NCBI RefSeq assembly: GCF_017565645.3
Contig: NZ_CP086136.1
Location: 5,067,501 to 5,131,500 of the forward strand
Reading direction: 5' to 3'
From: Bradyrhizobium barranii subsp. barranii
GTDB lineage: Bacteria > Pseudomonadota > Alphaproteobacteria > Rhizobiales > Xanthobacteraceae
DNA length: 64,000 bases
Below, piece after piece: positions 14,673 to 23,211 of this stretch. Made by a program: the position numbers and the translations under genes. Positions within the stretch are counted from its first letter, which is position 1. Every line of letters starts with the position of its first letter. Below the pieces are notes generated by a model, which saw only the letters and a program-made list of their open reading frames with translations, was not told the origin of the DNA and searched no databases.

Positions 14673-15494
14673 TCAGCTTTTCTTCATCTCGTAGACGTGT
14701 TCGGGCCCGGGAAAGGCGCGCGACCGCACGTCGGCGGCATAGCCTTCGATCGCCGCTTCGATGGCCGGACCAAGATTGCCGTACCGCCGGACGAATTTCG
14801 GGGTGCGTGGCGACAGCCCGAGCATATCCTCGAGCACGAGCACCTGACCGTCGCAGGCAGCGCTCGCACCGATGCCGATGGTAGGGATCGCAATCGTCTC
14901 CGTAATCCTGCGCGCCAACTGTTCGGCCACGGCTTCGACGACGACCGAGAATGCACCGGCATCGGCGACGGCCTTCGCATCGTCCTCGATCGGGCCCCAG
15001 TCCACCTCGTTGCGCCCCTGGGCACGAAACGAACCGAGCGTGTTGATGGATTGCGGTGTGAGGCCAACATGCCCCATCACTGGGATGCCGCGCCCGGACA
15101 GGAATGCAATCGTCTCGGCCATGCGGACGCCGCCCTCAAGCTTCACCGCGCCGCATTGCGTTTCCTTCATGATCCGCACCGCGGAGTTGAACGCCTGCTC
15201 CCTGGAAGCTTCATACGAGCCGAATGGCATATCGACGACGACCAGCGCCTGCTTCGAGCCGCGCATCACCGCGGCGCCCTGAAGGATCATCATGTCGAGC
15301 GTAACCGGCACCGTCGTCTCGAAGCCATGCATGACGTTGCCAAGGGAATCGCCGACCAGGATGACGTCGCAATGCCGATCCACCAGTGCGGCCGTATGCG
15401 CGTGATAGGACGTCAGCATCACGATCGGCTCGCCCCGCTTGCGTGCACGGATGTCCGGCGCGGTCTTGCGCCTGATGGAAGACTGAATTGACAT
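14673..15494 (-). CDS. panB: 3-methyl-2-oxobutanoate hydroxymethyltransferase
   Basis: 273 residues, the usual PanB length, starting at [14 protein letters not shown]; upstream in-frame starts extend into the insertion-sequence flank. Transfers a hydroxymethyl group from methylene-tetrahydrofolate to 2-oxoisovalerate, giving ketopantoate for pantothenate/CoA synthesis in the cytoplasm. Seen residues: Asp49-Ser50 (ILVGDSLG) and Asp88 (VVDMPFGSY) for the metal and substrate, Lys118 and Glu120 (AVKLEGG), GHVGLTPQ at 141-148, and Glu187 (VVVEAV) as the general base. No panC is adjacent. The insertion sequences begin about 130 bases upstream and may have changed its promoter. Confidence 0.95.
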   Translation of the reverse strand: MSIQSSIRRKTAPDIRARKRGEPIVMLTSYHAHTAALVDRHCDVILVGDSLGNVMHGFETTVPVTLDMMILQGAAVMRGSKQALVVVDMPFGSYEASREQAFNSAVRIMKETQCGAVKLEGGVRMAETIAFLSGRGIPVMGHVGLTPQSINTLGSFRAQGRNEVDWGPIEDDAKAVADAGAFSVVVEAVAEQLARRITETIAIPTIGIGASAACDGQVLVLEDMLGLSPRTPKFVRRYGNLGPAIEAAIEGYAADVRSRAFPGPEHVYEMKKS

Positions 15495-15617
15495 GATCGG
15501 CTCCGTCTGCGGGGGAGGCGGATCGAAACCAGATGCCATGAGCATGTCAATCCGGATGGTCGGGCCTGCGATCACAATGGACGGCGTGAGGGCCCACTGT
15601 CTCGACATTCTCAGTGT

Positions 15618-15630
15618 CATCGCCCGCCTT
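15618..15630. repeat. Left arm of a palindromic repeat split by insertion sequences
   Basis: CATCGCCCGCCTT (15618-15630) pairs with AGGCGGGCGAT just beyond the right end of the IS1380-type element (about 18537-18547). The ancestral hairpin was interrupted in its loop. Confidence 0.55.
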
Positions 15631-15637
15631 CTGTTTA

Positions 15638-16894
15638 GCCCGGACAGATCACTGACGGGTGTTCGGAGACATAGCTGACACATCAACATTGGCTGGATTG
15701 GTCCGATTCGGGAGGCCGTCCATGCCTTGGAGCGAGGTGTCAGTGATGGATCAGCGTCACGAGTTTGTGCGGCTGGCTTTGCAGGAGGGCGCCAACCGGC
15801 GCGAACTGTGCCGTCGGTTCAACGTCAGTCCTGACGTCGGCTACAAGTGGCTGGCGCGCTGGCAGGCCGGCGATCGGGAGCTGGCCGACCGCTCCCGGCG
15901 CCCGCATGCGATGCCCAAGCGGAGTGAGGCTGCGGTCGAAGTAGAAGTCCTGGCTGTACGCGACAAGCATCCGGCTTGGGGAGCACGGAAGATTGCCCAT
16001 TGCCTGAAGCGGGGCGGGCAGACGGTGCCTGTGCCATCAACGGTGCACCAGATCCTGTGTCGGAACGGCCGGGTCAAACCGAGTGAGAATGCGCCGCCCA
16101 ATCCGGGCCACCGGTTCGAGAAGGAAGCTCCCAATCTGCTGTGGCAGATGGACTTCAAGGGCCACCTGCCGCTGGCCGACGGGACACGATGCCATCCGCT
16201 GACCATCGTCGACGATCACTCGCGCTACGTGCTGTGCCTGAAGGCATGTGCCGACGAGCAGCGTCTCACCGTGCAGAATCACCTGTCGACGACGTTCCGC
16301 TGCTATGGCCTGCCAGAGGCCTTCTACACCGACAATGGCTCACCCTGGGGCGATACGTCCGGCATTCGTTGGACCGGACTGAAGGTGTGGCTGCTCAAGC
16401 TTGGCGTCAGGGTGGTGCACGCCAGGCCATGCCACCCACAGGCCCGCGGCAAGAACGAGCGCTTCCATCGCACCCTGAAGGCCGAGGTGTTTGCAATGCG
16501 CCGCTTCCGAACTCTCCCGGAAGTCCAGCGCGCCTTCGACGCCTGGCGGCCGGTCTACAATCTGGAGCGGCCTCACCAAGGCCTCGATATGCAGGTCCCT
16601 GCCGATCGCTTCCGGCCAAGTGCTCGCCCCATGCCGGCCCGCGTTCCGAACGTCGAATACGACAGCGGCGAGATCGTGCGCAGGGTCTCATCGACAAGAC
16701 CCTACATCTCCTTCAAGGGACGCTTCTGGAAAGTTCCCCAGGCCTTCGCCCGCGAACGCCTTGCCATCCGGCCACTGGTTCGTGACGGCCACTACGGAAT
16801 CTTCTTCGCCAGCTGGCAGGTCGCATCGATCGACTTGACCAATGGCCAACCTGTCAGTGATGTGTCCGAACAGGTGTCAGCCATGTCTCCGGAC
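15638..16894. mobile_element. IS481-type insertion sequence inside the IS1380 left terminal repeat
   Basis: Each end carries two tandem transposase-site-like repeats. Left: GGACAGATCACTGACGGG then TGTTCGGAGACATAGCTGAC. Right, read inward on the minus strand: GTCCGGAGACATGGCTGACA then TGTTCGGACACATCACTGAC. The outer and inner units have equal spacing at both ends. TA flanks both sides (15636-15637 and 16895-16896), which may be a short target duplication. Boundaries are inferred from the reconstruction of the IS1380 end. Confidence 0.7.
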
Positions 16895-16897
16895 TAA
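15722..16897 (+). CDS. IS481-family transposase
   Basis: 391 residues from the ATG at 15722 ([19 protein letters not shown]), a typical IS481 N-terminus; the longer frame begins inside the terminal repeat. The N-terminal helix-turn-helix segment ([20 protein letters not shown]) is followed by an integrase-type RNase H domain with Asp144 (WQMDFKGH), Asp204 ([10 protein letters not shown]) and Glu246 ([11 protein letters not shown]), the DDE triad. It appears intact. The stop codon lies at the right end of the element. Confidence 0.93.
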   Translation: MPWSEVSVMDQRHEFVRLALQEGANRRELCRRFNVSPDVGYKWLARWQAGDRELADRSRRPHAMPKRSEAAVEVEVLAVRDKHPAWGARKIAHCLKRGGQTVPVPSTVHQILCRNGRVKPSENAPPNPGHRFEKEAPNLLWQMDFKGHLPLADGTRCHPLTIVDDHSRYVLCLKACADEQRLTVQNHLSTTFRCYGLPEAFYTDNGSPWGDTSGIRWTGLKVWLLKLGVRVVHARPCHPQARGKNERFHRTLKAEVFAMRRFRTLPEVQRAFDAWRPVYNLERPHQGLDMQVPADRFRPSARPMPARVPNVEYDSGEIVRRVSSTRPYISFKGRFWKVPQAFARERLAIRPLVRDGHYGIFFASWQVASIDLTNGQPVSDVSEQVSAMSPD

Positions 16898-17063
16898 CCC
16901 GTCCTATTCGTGAGAGTGCGGCTTTTGGGCCCGATTGATGCGGCCGCACATCTTGTCTGACGAGGCGCACAGGATTGCCTTCGGCTTTTCGCCGCCTGAC
17001 GACCGGTACTTTGCAACGCGCTTGAGGGATGGGTTGGGCGAACGGGGGCGGACGCCCCGCCGG

Positions 17064-18407
17064 TCAAGGACCGAGCGGCAGCAGCGCGCCGGGCAAGCCG
17101 CAGATCAGGTCGGCTTCGGGACATGCCGCGGCAAACGCAAGGCGAATGCGGCTCGTGGTCTCGACGACACGGGCGGCGATTTTCAAGAGACGAAGACGCA
17201 GCGTCGCGAACTCGGCAGCGGCCAATTCCCGGGCTTTGGGAATGGCGTCGCGCACGGTCAGCATCAGCCAATAAGCGGCCGTATGGAGCACGAGACGGAC
17301 CTGGTTGGCGAGCGCCGAACGGCAGCTGGTGCGATCGGAGGCGAGCTGCGTCTTATGCAGCTTGATCAGATTCTCGGCTTGGCCGCGCGCGCAATACAGG
17401 CTGTCGTAGATCCACTCGGCCGAGCCGACATCGAGGCTGGTGACGACGAAGCGGATGTCGAGGCCGAGCATCGTCGCCTCAATACGGGCGACAGTGCGCC
17501 GTTCGCGATCCCAGGACTTTGCCTTGTGGCGCGTCTCGGTATAGCCACGCAGAACCGGCAGGTTCTCGATGGCGCGTCGCGTGCGGATGTCGTCGGCGAC
17601 CTCGTCGACTTTTCTGGCGAGAGGCTTGGTGCCGGACAGACCGAAGATGTAGTCGATGCCGTTGGTCTCGCACCACGCCATGGCCTCCGGCCGGGCATAG
17701 TGCCCGTCGCCACGGAACGTAATTTGCGTGTTGTGCCATCGCGTCCGGATATGCCGTACCAGGCGGCGCAGATGGGCACGCACCTCGACGCCGCCCGGCG
17801 TCTTGCCGGGCCGCAGCACGACGGCCACGGGCCGGCTCTTCTCCGTGTCGTAGACGTGGATCGGCAGAAAGCAGCGTTCATCATAATGAGCGTTGAACAG
17901 CGAGAGCTGCTGATGGCCGTGGACGACGTCGCAGGTATCATCGATGTCGAGCGTGACGGATGCCGGCTCGTGGGGGTAGCTATCCATCCATGCGTCGACC
18001 AAAATGTAGGTCAGTCGGATCACGTCGCGCAGGCGCGGAGCATTCTCCAGCCGCGACAGCGTCGGCTGGGAACACAAATCCCGGCCCGTGTCCGGTAGGC
18101 GACCGCAGGCCAGCTTGAATGCCGGATCGGACCGCAGATGATCGAGGTCGTCGGCGTCCTCGTAGCCGCAGCAGATCGCGAACATGCGCGCGCGGAACAT
18201 ATCGACCAGGCTGTGCACGACCCGCGTCGGATCGCGCCGATCCGGGAACACCCGGGCCAGATTGTCGGCCAAACCGAGACGCCGCTCGGCCATCGCCAGA
18301 AGCATCACGCCCCCGTTCGAGGTCAGGCGCCCACCATCGAAGGCAGCTGTGACTTTCTTGGCGTGAACGGCTGGAAACGAGAAGGGCGGAATCGTATCAT
18401 CGGTCAT
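17064..18407 (-). CDS. IS1380-family transposase
   Basis: 447 residues, the usual length. The DDE_Tnp_1-type core has LDIDDTCDVVHG (153-164) with the first Asp, RGDGHYARPEAMAWCE with the second, and the late Glu in ARGQAENLIKLHK. The N-terminus (FDGGRLTSNGGVMLL) is typical of the family. The frame is intact. It transposes the element at 15631-18535 and is transcribed toward the nested IS481 element. Confidence 0.93.
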   Translation of the reverse strand: MTDDTIPPFSFPAVHAKKVTAAFDGGRLTSNGGVMLLAMAERRLGLADNLARVFPDRRDPTRVVHSLVDMFRARMFAICCGYEDADDLDHLRSDPAFKLACGRLPDTGRDLCSQPTLSRLENAPRLRDVIRLTYILVDAWMDSYPHEPASVTLDIDDTCDVVHGHQQLSLFNAHYDERCFLPIHVYDTEKSRPVAVVLRPGKTPGGVEVRAHLRRLVRHIRTRWHNTQITFRGDGHYARPEAMAWCETNGIDYIFGLSGTKPLARKVDEVADDIRTRRAIENLPVLRGYTETRHKAKSWDRERRTVARIEATMLGLDIRFVVTSLDVGSAEWIYDSLYCARGQAENLIKLHKTQLASDRTSCRSALANQVRLVLHTAAYWLMLTVRDAIPKARELAAAEFATLRLRLLKIAARVVETTSRIRLAFAAACPEADLICGLPGALLPLGP

Positions 18408-18590
18408 GGCGGGCGTGGCGTTCGCGGTTGAAGGTGATGGGGTGGCTTCGCAACCGAATCCTACGCCGCATCAGCGCTTTACACCACGCTCGCCAGCCCT
18501 CAGGCGCACTCTTACGAATAAGACGGGCTAAACAGTAGGCGGGCGATCCAGTATTCCAGAGGCCGTGCCATGATGCGGATAAGCCGCGGC

Positions 18591-18620
18591 GTACTGGATG
18601 CCCCGGTCAAGCCGGGGCAT
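18591..18620. repeat. Palindromic repeat hairpin (GCCCCGGTCAAGCCGGGG)
   Basis: ATGCCCCGG (18598-18606), TCAAG, CCGGGGCAT (18612-18620): perfect 9-bp stem, preceded by GTACTGG. It belongs to the palindromic sequence beginning at about 18537 (GGCGGGCGATCCAGTATTCC) into which the IS1380 element inserted. Confidence 0.7.
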
Positions 18621-18690
18621 GACCGGAAGCGCTCGCCCAAGCCCTTCCGCAGGCCCAGCCCGTCCACACCCCCACGTGCCCTAGGATAAA

Positions 18691-18706
18691 TTAACCAGCC
18701 ATTAAC
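18691..18706 (+). promoter_or_regulatory. CtrA-type box upstream of minCDE
   Basis: TTAACCAGCCATTAAC (18691-18706) is an exact TTAA-N7-TTAAC consensus, 52 bases before the minC start. A further TTAACC half-site lies at 18723-18728. CtrA is the cell-cycle master regulator of alphaproteobacteria. Binding here is inference. Confidence 0.65.
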
Positions 18707-18757
18707 CAAATTCGCCGCATCGTTAACCATTCAATAACAGGGATCGAGTCGGCCGCT

Positions 18758-19456
18758 ATGGAGGCTGCAGCAAAAGTCCAACGCCAAATGGTTCGCCTGC
18801 GCGGGCGCTCCTACGTGGCCTTCGTGTTCGTGCCGACGGTTCCGATCCAGGACTGGCTGCAGGAGATCGACGCCACGATTGCGCGCTCGCCGGGTTTCTT
18901 CGCCGGCCGGCCCGTGGTGATCGATCTGTCCTCGGTCGATCTCAGCCAGTCCGGCATCGCCCATCTGCTCACGAGCCTCCAGGATCGCAACATCCGGGTG
19001 CTCGGGATCGAGGGGGTGGAGGAGGGCCGGCTGACGCCGACCATGCCGCCGCTGCTCTCGGGAGGGCGCAGCTGCGTGGTCGAGCCGAGCGCGCCGAAGA
19101 AGGCCGAGGCGAAGGCCGTAACCAAGCCGACCTCGCTCCTGCTCGATAGCCCGGTGCGCTCGGGCCAGACCGTGATCTTCCCGGAGGGCGACGTCACCAT
19201 TCTGGGCTCGGTCGGCTCCGGCGCCGAAGTCGTCGCCGGCGGTTCCATCCACATCTACGGCGCGCTCCGCGGCCGTGCCATGGCGGGGGTCAATGGGCAC
19301 ACGAGCGCCCGCATCTATTGTCAGAAGATCGAGGCTGAACTGCTTGCAATTGATGGATTTTACCAGACTGCGGACGACATCGACGCCGCTTTGCGCGGCA
19401 AGCCGGCGCAGGCCTGGCTGCAGGGGAATACCATGCGAATTACAGCACTGAACTGA
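18758..19456 (+). CDS. minC: Septum site-determining protein MinC
   Basis: 232 residues. Inhibits FtsZ polymerisation away from midcell in complex with MinD. An N-terminal MinC_N domain covers about 10-105 (VRLRGRSYVAFVFVPTVPIQ, VVIDLSSVDLSQSGIAHLL). A Pro/Ala/Lys linker precedes the C-terminal beta-helix domain (SPVRSGQTVIFPEGDVTILG, GSVGSGAEVVAGGSIHIYGA, LRGRAMAGVNG), which binds MinD and the septum. First gene of minCDE: minD follows after 21 bases containing AAAGGAGA. A CtrA-type box lies upstream, suggesting cell-cycle control of division-site selection. Confidence 0.96.
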   Translation: MEAAAKVQRQMVRLRGRSYVAFVFVPTVPIQDWLQEIDATIARSPGFFAGRPVVIDLSSVDLSQSGIAHLLTSLQDRNIRVLGIEGVEEGRLTPTMPPLLSGGRSCVVEPSAPKKAEAKAVTKPTSLLLDSPVRSGQTVIFPEGDVTILGSVGSGAEVVAGGSIHIYGALRGRAMAGVNGHTSARIYCQKIEAELLAIDGFYQTADDIDAALRGKPAQAWLQGNTMRITALN

Positions 19457-19477
19457 CCAGCAAAGGAGACATTTCAG

Positions 19478-20293
19478 ATGAGTAAGGTACTGGTCGTGAC
19501 ATCAGGCAAGGGCGGGGTCGGCAAGACCACGACGACCGCCGCGTTGGGGGCTGCGCTGGCGCAACGCGGCGACAAGGTCGTCGTCGTCGATTTCGACGTC
19601 GGCCTGCGCAACCTCGACCTCGTCATGGGCGCCGAACGCCGCGTCGTGTTCGATCTCATCAACGTGGTGCAGGGTGTCGCAAAGCTGCCGCAGGCGCTGA
19701 TCCGCGACAAGCGGCTGGAGAATCTCTGGCTGCTGCCGGCCTCGCAAACCCGCGACAAGGACGCGTTGACGGAAGAGGGCGTCGGCAAGGTCATCGACGA
19801 TTTGCGCGACCGCTTCGACTGGGTGATCTGCGACAGCCCGGCCGGCATCGAGCGCGGCGCCTCCATGGCGATGCGCTTTGCGGACGAGGCCGTGATCGTC
19901 ACCAATCCGGAAGTCTCCTCGGTGCGCGATTCCGACCGCATCATCGGCATGCTCGATTCCAAGACGGTGCGGGCCGAGAAGGGCGAGCACGTCCAGAAGC
20001 ACATTCTCATCACCCGCTACGATGCCTCGCGCGCCGCGCGCGGCGAGATGCTGACCATCGACGACATTCTCGAAATCCTCGCAACGCCCCTGCTCGGCAT
20101 CATCCCCGAGAGCCAGGACGTGTTGAAGGCCTCCAATGTCGGCACGCCGGTGACGCTGTCGAACGTGGACGGCGCACCCGCACGGGCCTATATCGACGCG
20201 GCGCGGCGGCTGTGCGGCGACACCGTGGCGATGCAGGTTCCGGCCGAGCGCAGGCGCTTCATGGATCGTCTGCTGCGACGGAGGGCTGCATGA
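19478..20293 (+). CDS. minD: Septum site-determining ATPase MinD
   Basis: 271 residues. Membrane-binding ATPase that recruits MinC and is released by MinE. Deviant Walker [10 protein letters not shown] (10-18) with the signature lysine 11, switch I region around [13 protein letters not shown], and Walker B-like [12 protein letters not shown]. The C-terminal amphipathic membrane-targeting helix is [13 protein letters not shown]. All positions expected of MinD are present. Its stop codon overlaps the minE start by four bases (ATGA), so the pair is translationally coupled. Confidence 0.97.
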   Translation: MSKVLVVTSGKGGVGKTTTTAALGAALAQRGDKVVVVDFDVGLRNLDLVMGAERRVVFDLINVVQGVAKLPQALIRDKRLENLWLLPASQTRDKDALTEEGVGKVIDDLRDRFDWVICDSPAGIERGASMAMRFADEAVIVTNPEVSSVRDSDRIIGMLDSKTVRAEKGEHVQKHILITRYDASRAARGEMLTIDDILEILATPLLGIIPESQDVLKASNVGTPVTLSNVDGAPARAYIDAARRLCGDTVAMQVPAERRRFMDRLLRRRAA

Positions 20294-20571
20294 GCATGGG
20301 TCTGCTTCGGCTTCTCCGCGGCAAGAAGGCCTCTGCCCCGGTCGCTCGCGAGCGATTGCAGATCCTGCTTGCCCATGAACGCGGATTGCGCGGCCAGCCC
20401 GATCTGCTCGGCGTGCTGCGCGAGGAAATTCTTGCTGTCGTGTCCAGGCACGTCACGCTGGATCCGACCAAGGTCATCGTCCGGCTCGAGCGCGGCGACG
20501 AGGTATCGACCCTGGAGGTCGATATCGAGGTGCCGAACGATTTGGAGCGCAAGCGCGCGGCGGTCGGGTAG
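20290..20571 (+). CDS. minE: Cell division topological specificity factor MinE
   Basis: 93 residues from the ATG at 20290, overlapping minD by four bases. The N-terminal part has the membrane-binding/anti-MinCD segment ([20 protein letters not shown] then [11 protein letters not shown]). The C-terminal topological specificity domain follows ([38 protein letters not shown]). It stimulates MinD ATPase activity and confines MinCD to the poles. The operon ends in the terminator at 20611-20643. Confidence 0.96.
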   Translation: MSMGLLRLLRGKKASAPVARERLQILLAHERGLRGQPDLLGVLREEILAVVSRHVTLDPTKVIVRLERGDEVSTLEVDIEVPNDLERKRAAVG

Positions 20572-20610
20572 GGGATCCGGCCGGTACACTGCAAATTTGG
20601 GGTGGGTGAG

Positions 20611-20643
20611 AAGGCGGTCCGCTGGGCATAGCGGACCGCCTTT
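20611..20643 (+). terminator. Terminator of minCDE
   Basis: AAGGCGGTCCGCT (20611-20623), six-base loop, AGCGGACCGCCTTT (20630-20643), then GTCTTGC. Perfect 13-bp stem 40 bases after the minE stop. Confidence 0.85.
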
Positions 20644-20783
20644 GTCTTGCTTGCTCGTCACGTCAAATTCCAGGCCTGCCGATGTGATCGGTCGTGGGCG
20701 GAACGGCACCTGCGGCGAAATCGTTGTCAGAGGCCGCGGAGCGCCAAGCCAGGCGCTGCGGTTTCCTGAACAGGAGAGCGCCC

Positions 20784-20969
20784 ATGATATCCGAGATCCA
20801 GGTCCACACCATCGCGCGCCAGATGCTGGAAAAACATGGTTTCGCTGCGATTGCGAAGGCCGCCGAGCAGGCCCAGGCCTGTGAGGGCCGCGGCGAGGCC
20901 GATGAGGCCAAGGAGTGGCGTCACATCGAGGACGCCATGAAGATCATCCGCGGCCCGCACCAGAGCTGA
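20784..20969 (+). CDS. Small conserved hypothetical protein
   Basis: 61 residues, starting MISEIQVHTIARQMLEKHG at an ATG preceded by CAGGAGA. Fully helical and charged, without signal peptide or membrane helix (AAIAKAAEQAQACEGRGEAD, EAKEWRHIEDAMKIIRG). I know similar short proteins from Bradyrhizobium chromosomes, none with a function. Convergent with the small secreted protein at 20986-21234, 16 bases away. Confidence 0.7.
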   Translation: MISEIQVHTIARQMLEKHGFAAIAKAAEQAQACEGRGEADEAKEWRHIEDAMKIIRGPHQS

Positions 20970-20985
20970 TCCGCGGCCAGCGCGC

Positions 20986-21234
20986 TCAGCGCTCCCCGCG
21001 GTCGGCGCCCGGCTGCGGAGTGCGATTTTGTGTCTGCGGCTGGGGACGCTCGCCTGTCTCTTTGCAGGGCAGCGGTTCCCACGAGCCGTCGGGCGCCTGC
21101 TGGTAGGCACTACAGGATGACGAGGTGGATTTTTCCTCGCCTTTCTGGGCATCGGAATTCTTCGCCAGGGCGGGCGCGGTCAGCACCGTGGCGGCCGCAA
21201 ATGCGCCGGCGAAAACGAAATGGATACTCCGCAT
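20986..21234 (-). CDS. Small secreted protein
   Basis: 82 residues. Sec signal peptide MRSIHFVFAGAFAAATVLTA with cleavage after ALA (about residue 24). The mature part is short and polar (QQAPDGSWEPLPCKETGER) with two cysteines that could form one disulfide, and ends in a Gln/Pro-rich tail. Family not named. Probably periplasmic. Confidence 0.7.
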   Translation of the reverse strand: MRSIHFVFAGAFAAATVLTAPALAKNSDAQKGEEKSTSSSCSAYQQAPDGSWEPLPCKETGERPQPQTQNRTPQPGADRGER

Positions 21235-21345
21235 GTGGGCTCTCCTGTTCGAATTCGAAGAGGCCGCATGGTGTCGAGGATTATGACGATAGTTAGCCGC
21301 CGCGACGGTTCCGCCGCAGCGTGCTTAATGCCCGCGAGAGAGCGC

Positions 21346-21735
21346 CTAGCCGCCCTTGCTGCGGATCAGGCCGGCGAGGTTGGTTTTCTGGGCCTCGCAC
21401 CAGCCGGGCATGCCGAGGCGGCGCTGGTCCATGTCGGTCGCCTTGGTCGCGACCGCGACCTCGGCCATCAAATCGTCGTCCTGCTTCTCGCCCATCTTGC
21501 CGCCGGTGTGCATCCAGGCGATCGCCTTGCGCACCTTCTCGGTGGTGCCGTCCGGCAGCTGCATCTGCTGCGCCTTCTGCACGAGGTCCTGATAGACGAG
21601 ATCGGTGTTCGGACATTCCACCTTGGCGGCGAAGGCCTGCAAGACCATCGTCACATAGGTCGAGCGTGCACGGTCCGCCGCTTGGGCCGGCGCGGCGAGC
21701 AGTAACAGACCTGCGATCAGGAAACCGGTGCGCAT
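21346..21735 (-). CDS. Secreted hypothetical protein with two cysteines
   Basis: 129 residues from the ATG at 21735 (MRTGFLIAGLLLLAAPAQAA, a Sec signal peptide cleaved after AQA). The mature domain is helical (ARSTYVTMVLQAFAAKVE, YQDLVQKAQQMQLPDGTTEK) with cysteines in VECPNTD and PGWCEAQKT, plausibly disulfide-bonded. The layout faintly resembles small periplasmic immunity-type proteins, but no family can be claimed. Its promoter region abuts the truncated SDR remnant on the other strand. Confidence 0.7.
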   Translation of the reverse strand: MRTGFLIAGLLLLAAPAQAADRARSTYVTMVLQAFAAKVECPNTDLVYQDLVQKAQQMQLPDGTTEKVRKAIAWMHTGGKMGEKQDDDLMAEVAVATKATDMDQRRLGMPGWCEAQKTNLAGLIRSKGG

Positions 21736-21779
21736 CCTTGGTATCTCCTCCGTTTTTTGGGAGGCTAGCGTCCGGCAAG

Positions 21780-22508
21780 CCACTCCGCAACGGCATCGGC
21801 CGCGCGATTGCGCAGGCGCTGGTCGGCGAGGGCGTTCGGACCGTGTTCGCCGATGTGAGCCTGGAACGGGTGAGCGCGGCGATCGGCGCGAGCGGCAGGC
21901 CTGAACTGGCGGTGCCGTGGGTCGGCGATCTCGCCAGGTCAGACGCATGCGACGCCCTGCTGGCCGCCGCAGAGGCGCTCGGCGAGGTCTCGCATTTCGT
22001 GCACAGCGCATCGCCGCCGCGGCGGGAGGCCGATCATGCGCTCGCGGTCGATCGCAAGACCTGGCAGGAGATGCATGCCGTCAATCTCGATGCCGGATTC
22101 CATCTGGCGCGCGGGCTGGCAAAACGGCTGATCGCGGCGAAACGGCCGGGCTCGTTCCTGTTTCTCACCTCGCTGCACGCGGGCACGCCGCGCAACCTGC
22201 CGCATTATTCGACGGCGAAGGCGGGAATGGCGATGCTGGTGAAGGAGCTCGCGAAGACGCTCGGGCGTCACGACATCCGCGTCAACGCGCTGGTGCCCGG
22301 CGCGATCGCGGCGGGCGGGTTCGTTGCCGATGCCTCGCTGGCGAAGCACATTCCGCTCGGGCGTCTCGGCGAGGCCAAGGACCTCGCGCCGATGGCGCTT
22401 GCGGTGCTGTCGAACAAGCTCTCGGGTTACGTCACCGGCGCAGCCTTCGTCGTCGACGGCGGATTGTCGCTGACGAACTGGTTCGAGCCGCCGGTGCTGG
22501 ACGACTAA
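21780..22508 (+). pseudogene. Short-chain dehydrogenase/reductase lacking its N-terminus
   Basis: From 21780 the frame matches an SDR: NGIGRAIAQALVGEGVRTVF (the second half of the TGxxxGIG cofactor loop and helix), HFVHSASPPRR, catalytic Ser in LFLTSLHAGT, YSTAK with Tyr and Lys, PGAIAAGGFV, and the C-terminal SGYVTGAAFVVDGGLS. The first beta-strand and the TG of the cofactor motif are absent, and no in-frame start with a ribosome-binding site exists. The only upstream option is a TTG at 21738 next to the divergent gene start. The catalytic part is undamaged, so loss of the 5' end looks recent. A real gene with a non-canonical start cannot be excluded. Confidence 0.65.
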
Positions 22509-22603
22509 AGTCCCGTTCCGATGACCCGGAACGGTGCTTTTGAGTCACGGATCGACGCGCCCTTACGCGAACCGGTTTCCAAATCGCTCGAAAACGCTGT
22601 GGC

Positions 22604-22834
22604 CTAGCGTCGCCAGGCCGGCACGGGATCGAGCGGCGTGCGATAGACCTCGTTGTGATCGCGATCGGTGACGCGCACCGCGCAACCCTTCCGTTGCAGC
22701 TCCGGCTTCACCTGCGACAGCTCGGTAGCCAATTGAACGGCGCGATCGGAAGCGACCTCGATGTCTTCGAGGATGATTCCACCCTGGTTCTTGAACTCTT
22801 CACCAACCACGAGATCGAAGGAATAGTAGGGCAT
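22604..22834 (-). CDS. DUF6894-type small protein
   Basis: 76 residues starting MPYYSFDLVVGEEFKNQGG. The opening MP-Y-F/Y-F-D-L, the middle LEDIEVASDRAVQLATELSQ and the end VRVTDRDHNEVYRTPLD fit the DUF6894 family of rhizobia, usually 75-90 residues and of unknown function; members often lie near stress or signalling genes. Start chosen at the ATG at 22834. A TTAA-N7-TTAAC element on the same strand lies about 145 bases upstream (22978-22993). Confidence 0.75.
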   Translation of the reverse strand: MPYYSFDLVVGEEFKNQGGIILEDIEVASDRAVQLATELSQVKPELQRKGCAVRVTDRDHNEVYRTPLDPVPAWRR

Positions 22835-22977
22835 TCGATTTCCCCGGTGTGACGACGTGAGCTTCAGTGGAAGTCTCAACACATCCCGGATGATACCACT
22901 GAGTCGATATTTTCGAATGAACAGGTCGCGCAATCTCTGTGCTTATGGCGCAGAAATCATGTGCAGCATTTGTGTGC

Positions 22978-22993
22978 GTTAAGATTTTATTAA
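22978..22993. promoter_or_regulatory. CtrA-type box in a gene-free region
   Basis: Read on the minus strand, TTAATAAAATCTTAAC (22993 to 22978) is an exact TTAA-N7-TTAAC. It could serve the DUF6894 gene (minus) or a plus-strand transcript ending at the hairpin near 23064-23100. Confidence 0.5.
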
Positions 22994-23009
22994 ATATGTC
23001 GACGTGATC

Positions 23010-23100
23010 ATAAGGCATGGAATTGCAGCAGAACCGGGCTCCGGGAACCGGCAGCTGCAAGAGAAGGCCGGCGGCATAAATCCCGACGGCCTTTTCTCTT
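23010..23100 (+). ncRNA. Candidate small RNA in the 22835-23211 gap
   Basis: The gap has no convincing gene. Downstream of the CtrA-type box, the plus strand carries GCAGAACCGGGCTCCGGGAA followed by CCGGCAGCTGC (self-complementary), then AAGGCCG (23064-23070), loop, CGGCCTT (23087-23093) and TTCTCTT, a terminator-like end. The roughly 90-nt span is small-RNA sized. The 5' end is a guess. The hairpin could instead terminate the minus-strand gene ending at 23212. Confidence 0.3.
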
Positions 23101-23211
23101 GACGGAAGACGATCGAAATATCGGTCTCCGTAATTGCCCGGACTCAACGCGTCGCATCGACTCGGACAGCTTGGACGACGTCGCGACAGCGACGCTGCGT
23201 CGGCGCCTGAT

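Larger units (their letters stand above)
15631..18535. mobile_element. IS1380-type insertion sequence (itself split by an IS481-type element)
   Basis: Terminal repeats: the left end, reconstructed across the nested element, is CTGTT (15631-15635) plus TAACCCGTCCTATTCGTGAG (from 16895). The right end on the minus strand is CTGTTTAGCCCGTCTTATTC (18535 downward) continuing GTAAGAGTGCG. They differ at a few positions only. One DDE transposase gene on the minus strand (17064-18407) fills it. The exact outer boundary and target duplication are uncertain because the flanks are themselves palindromic. Confidence 0.75.
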
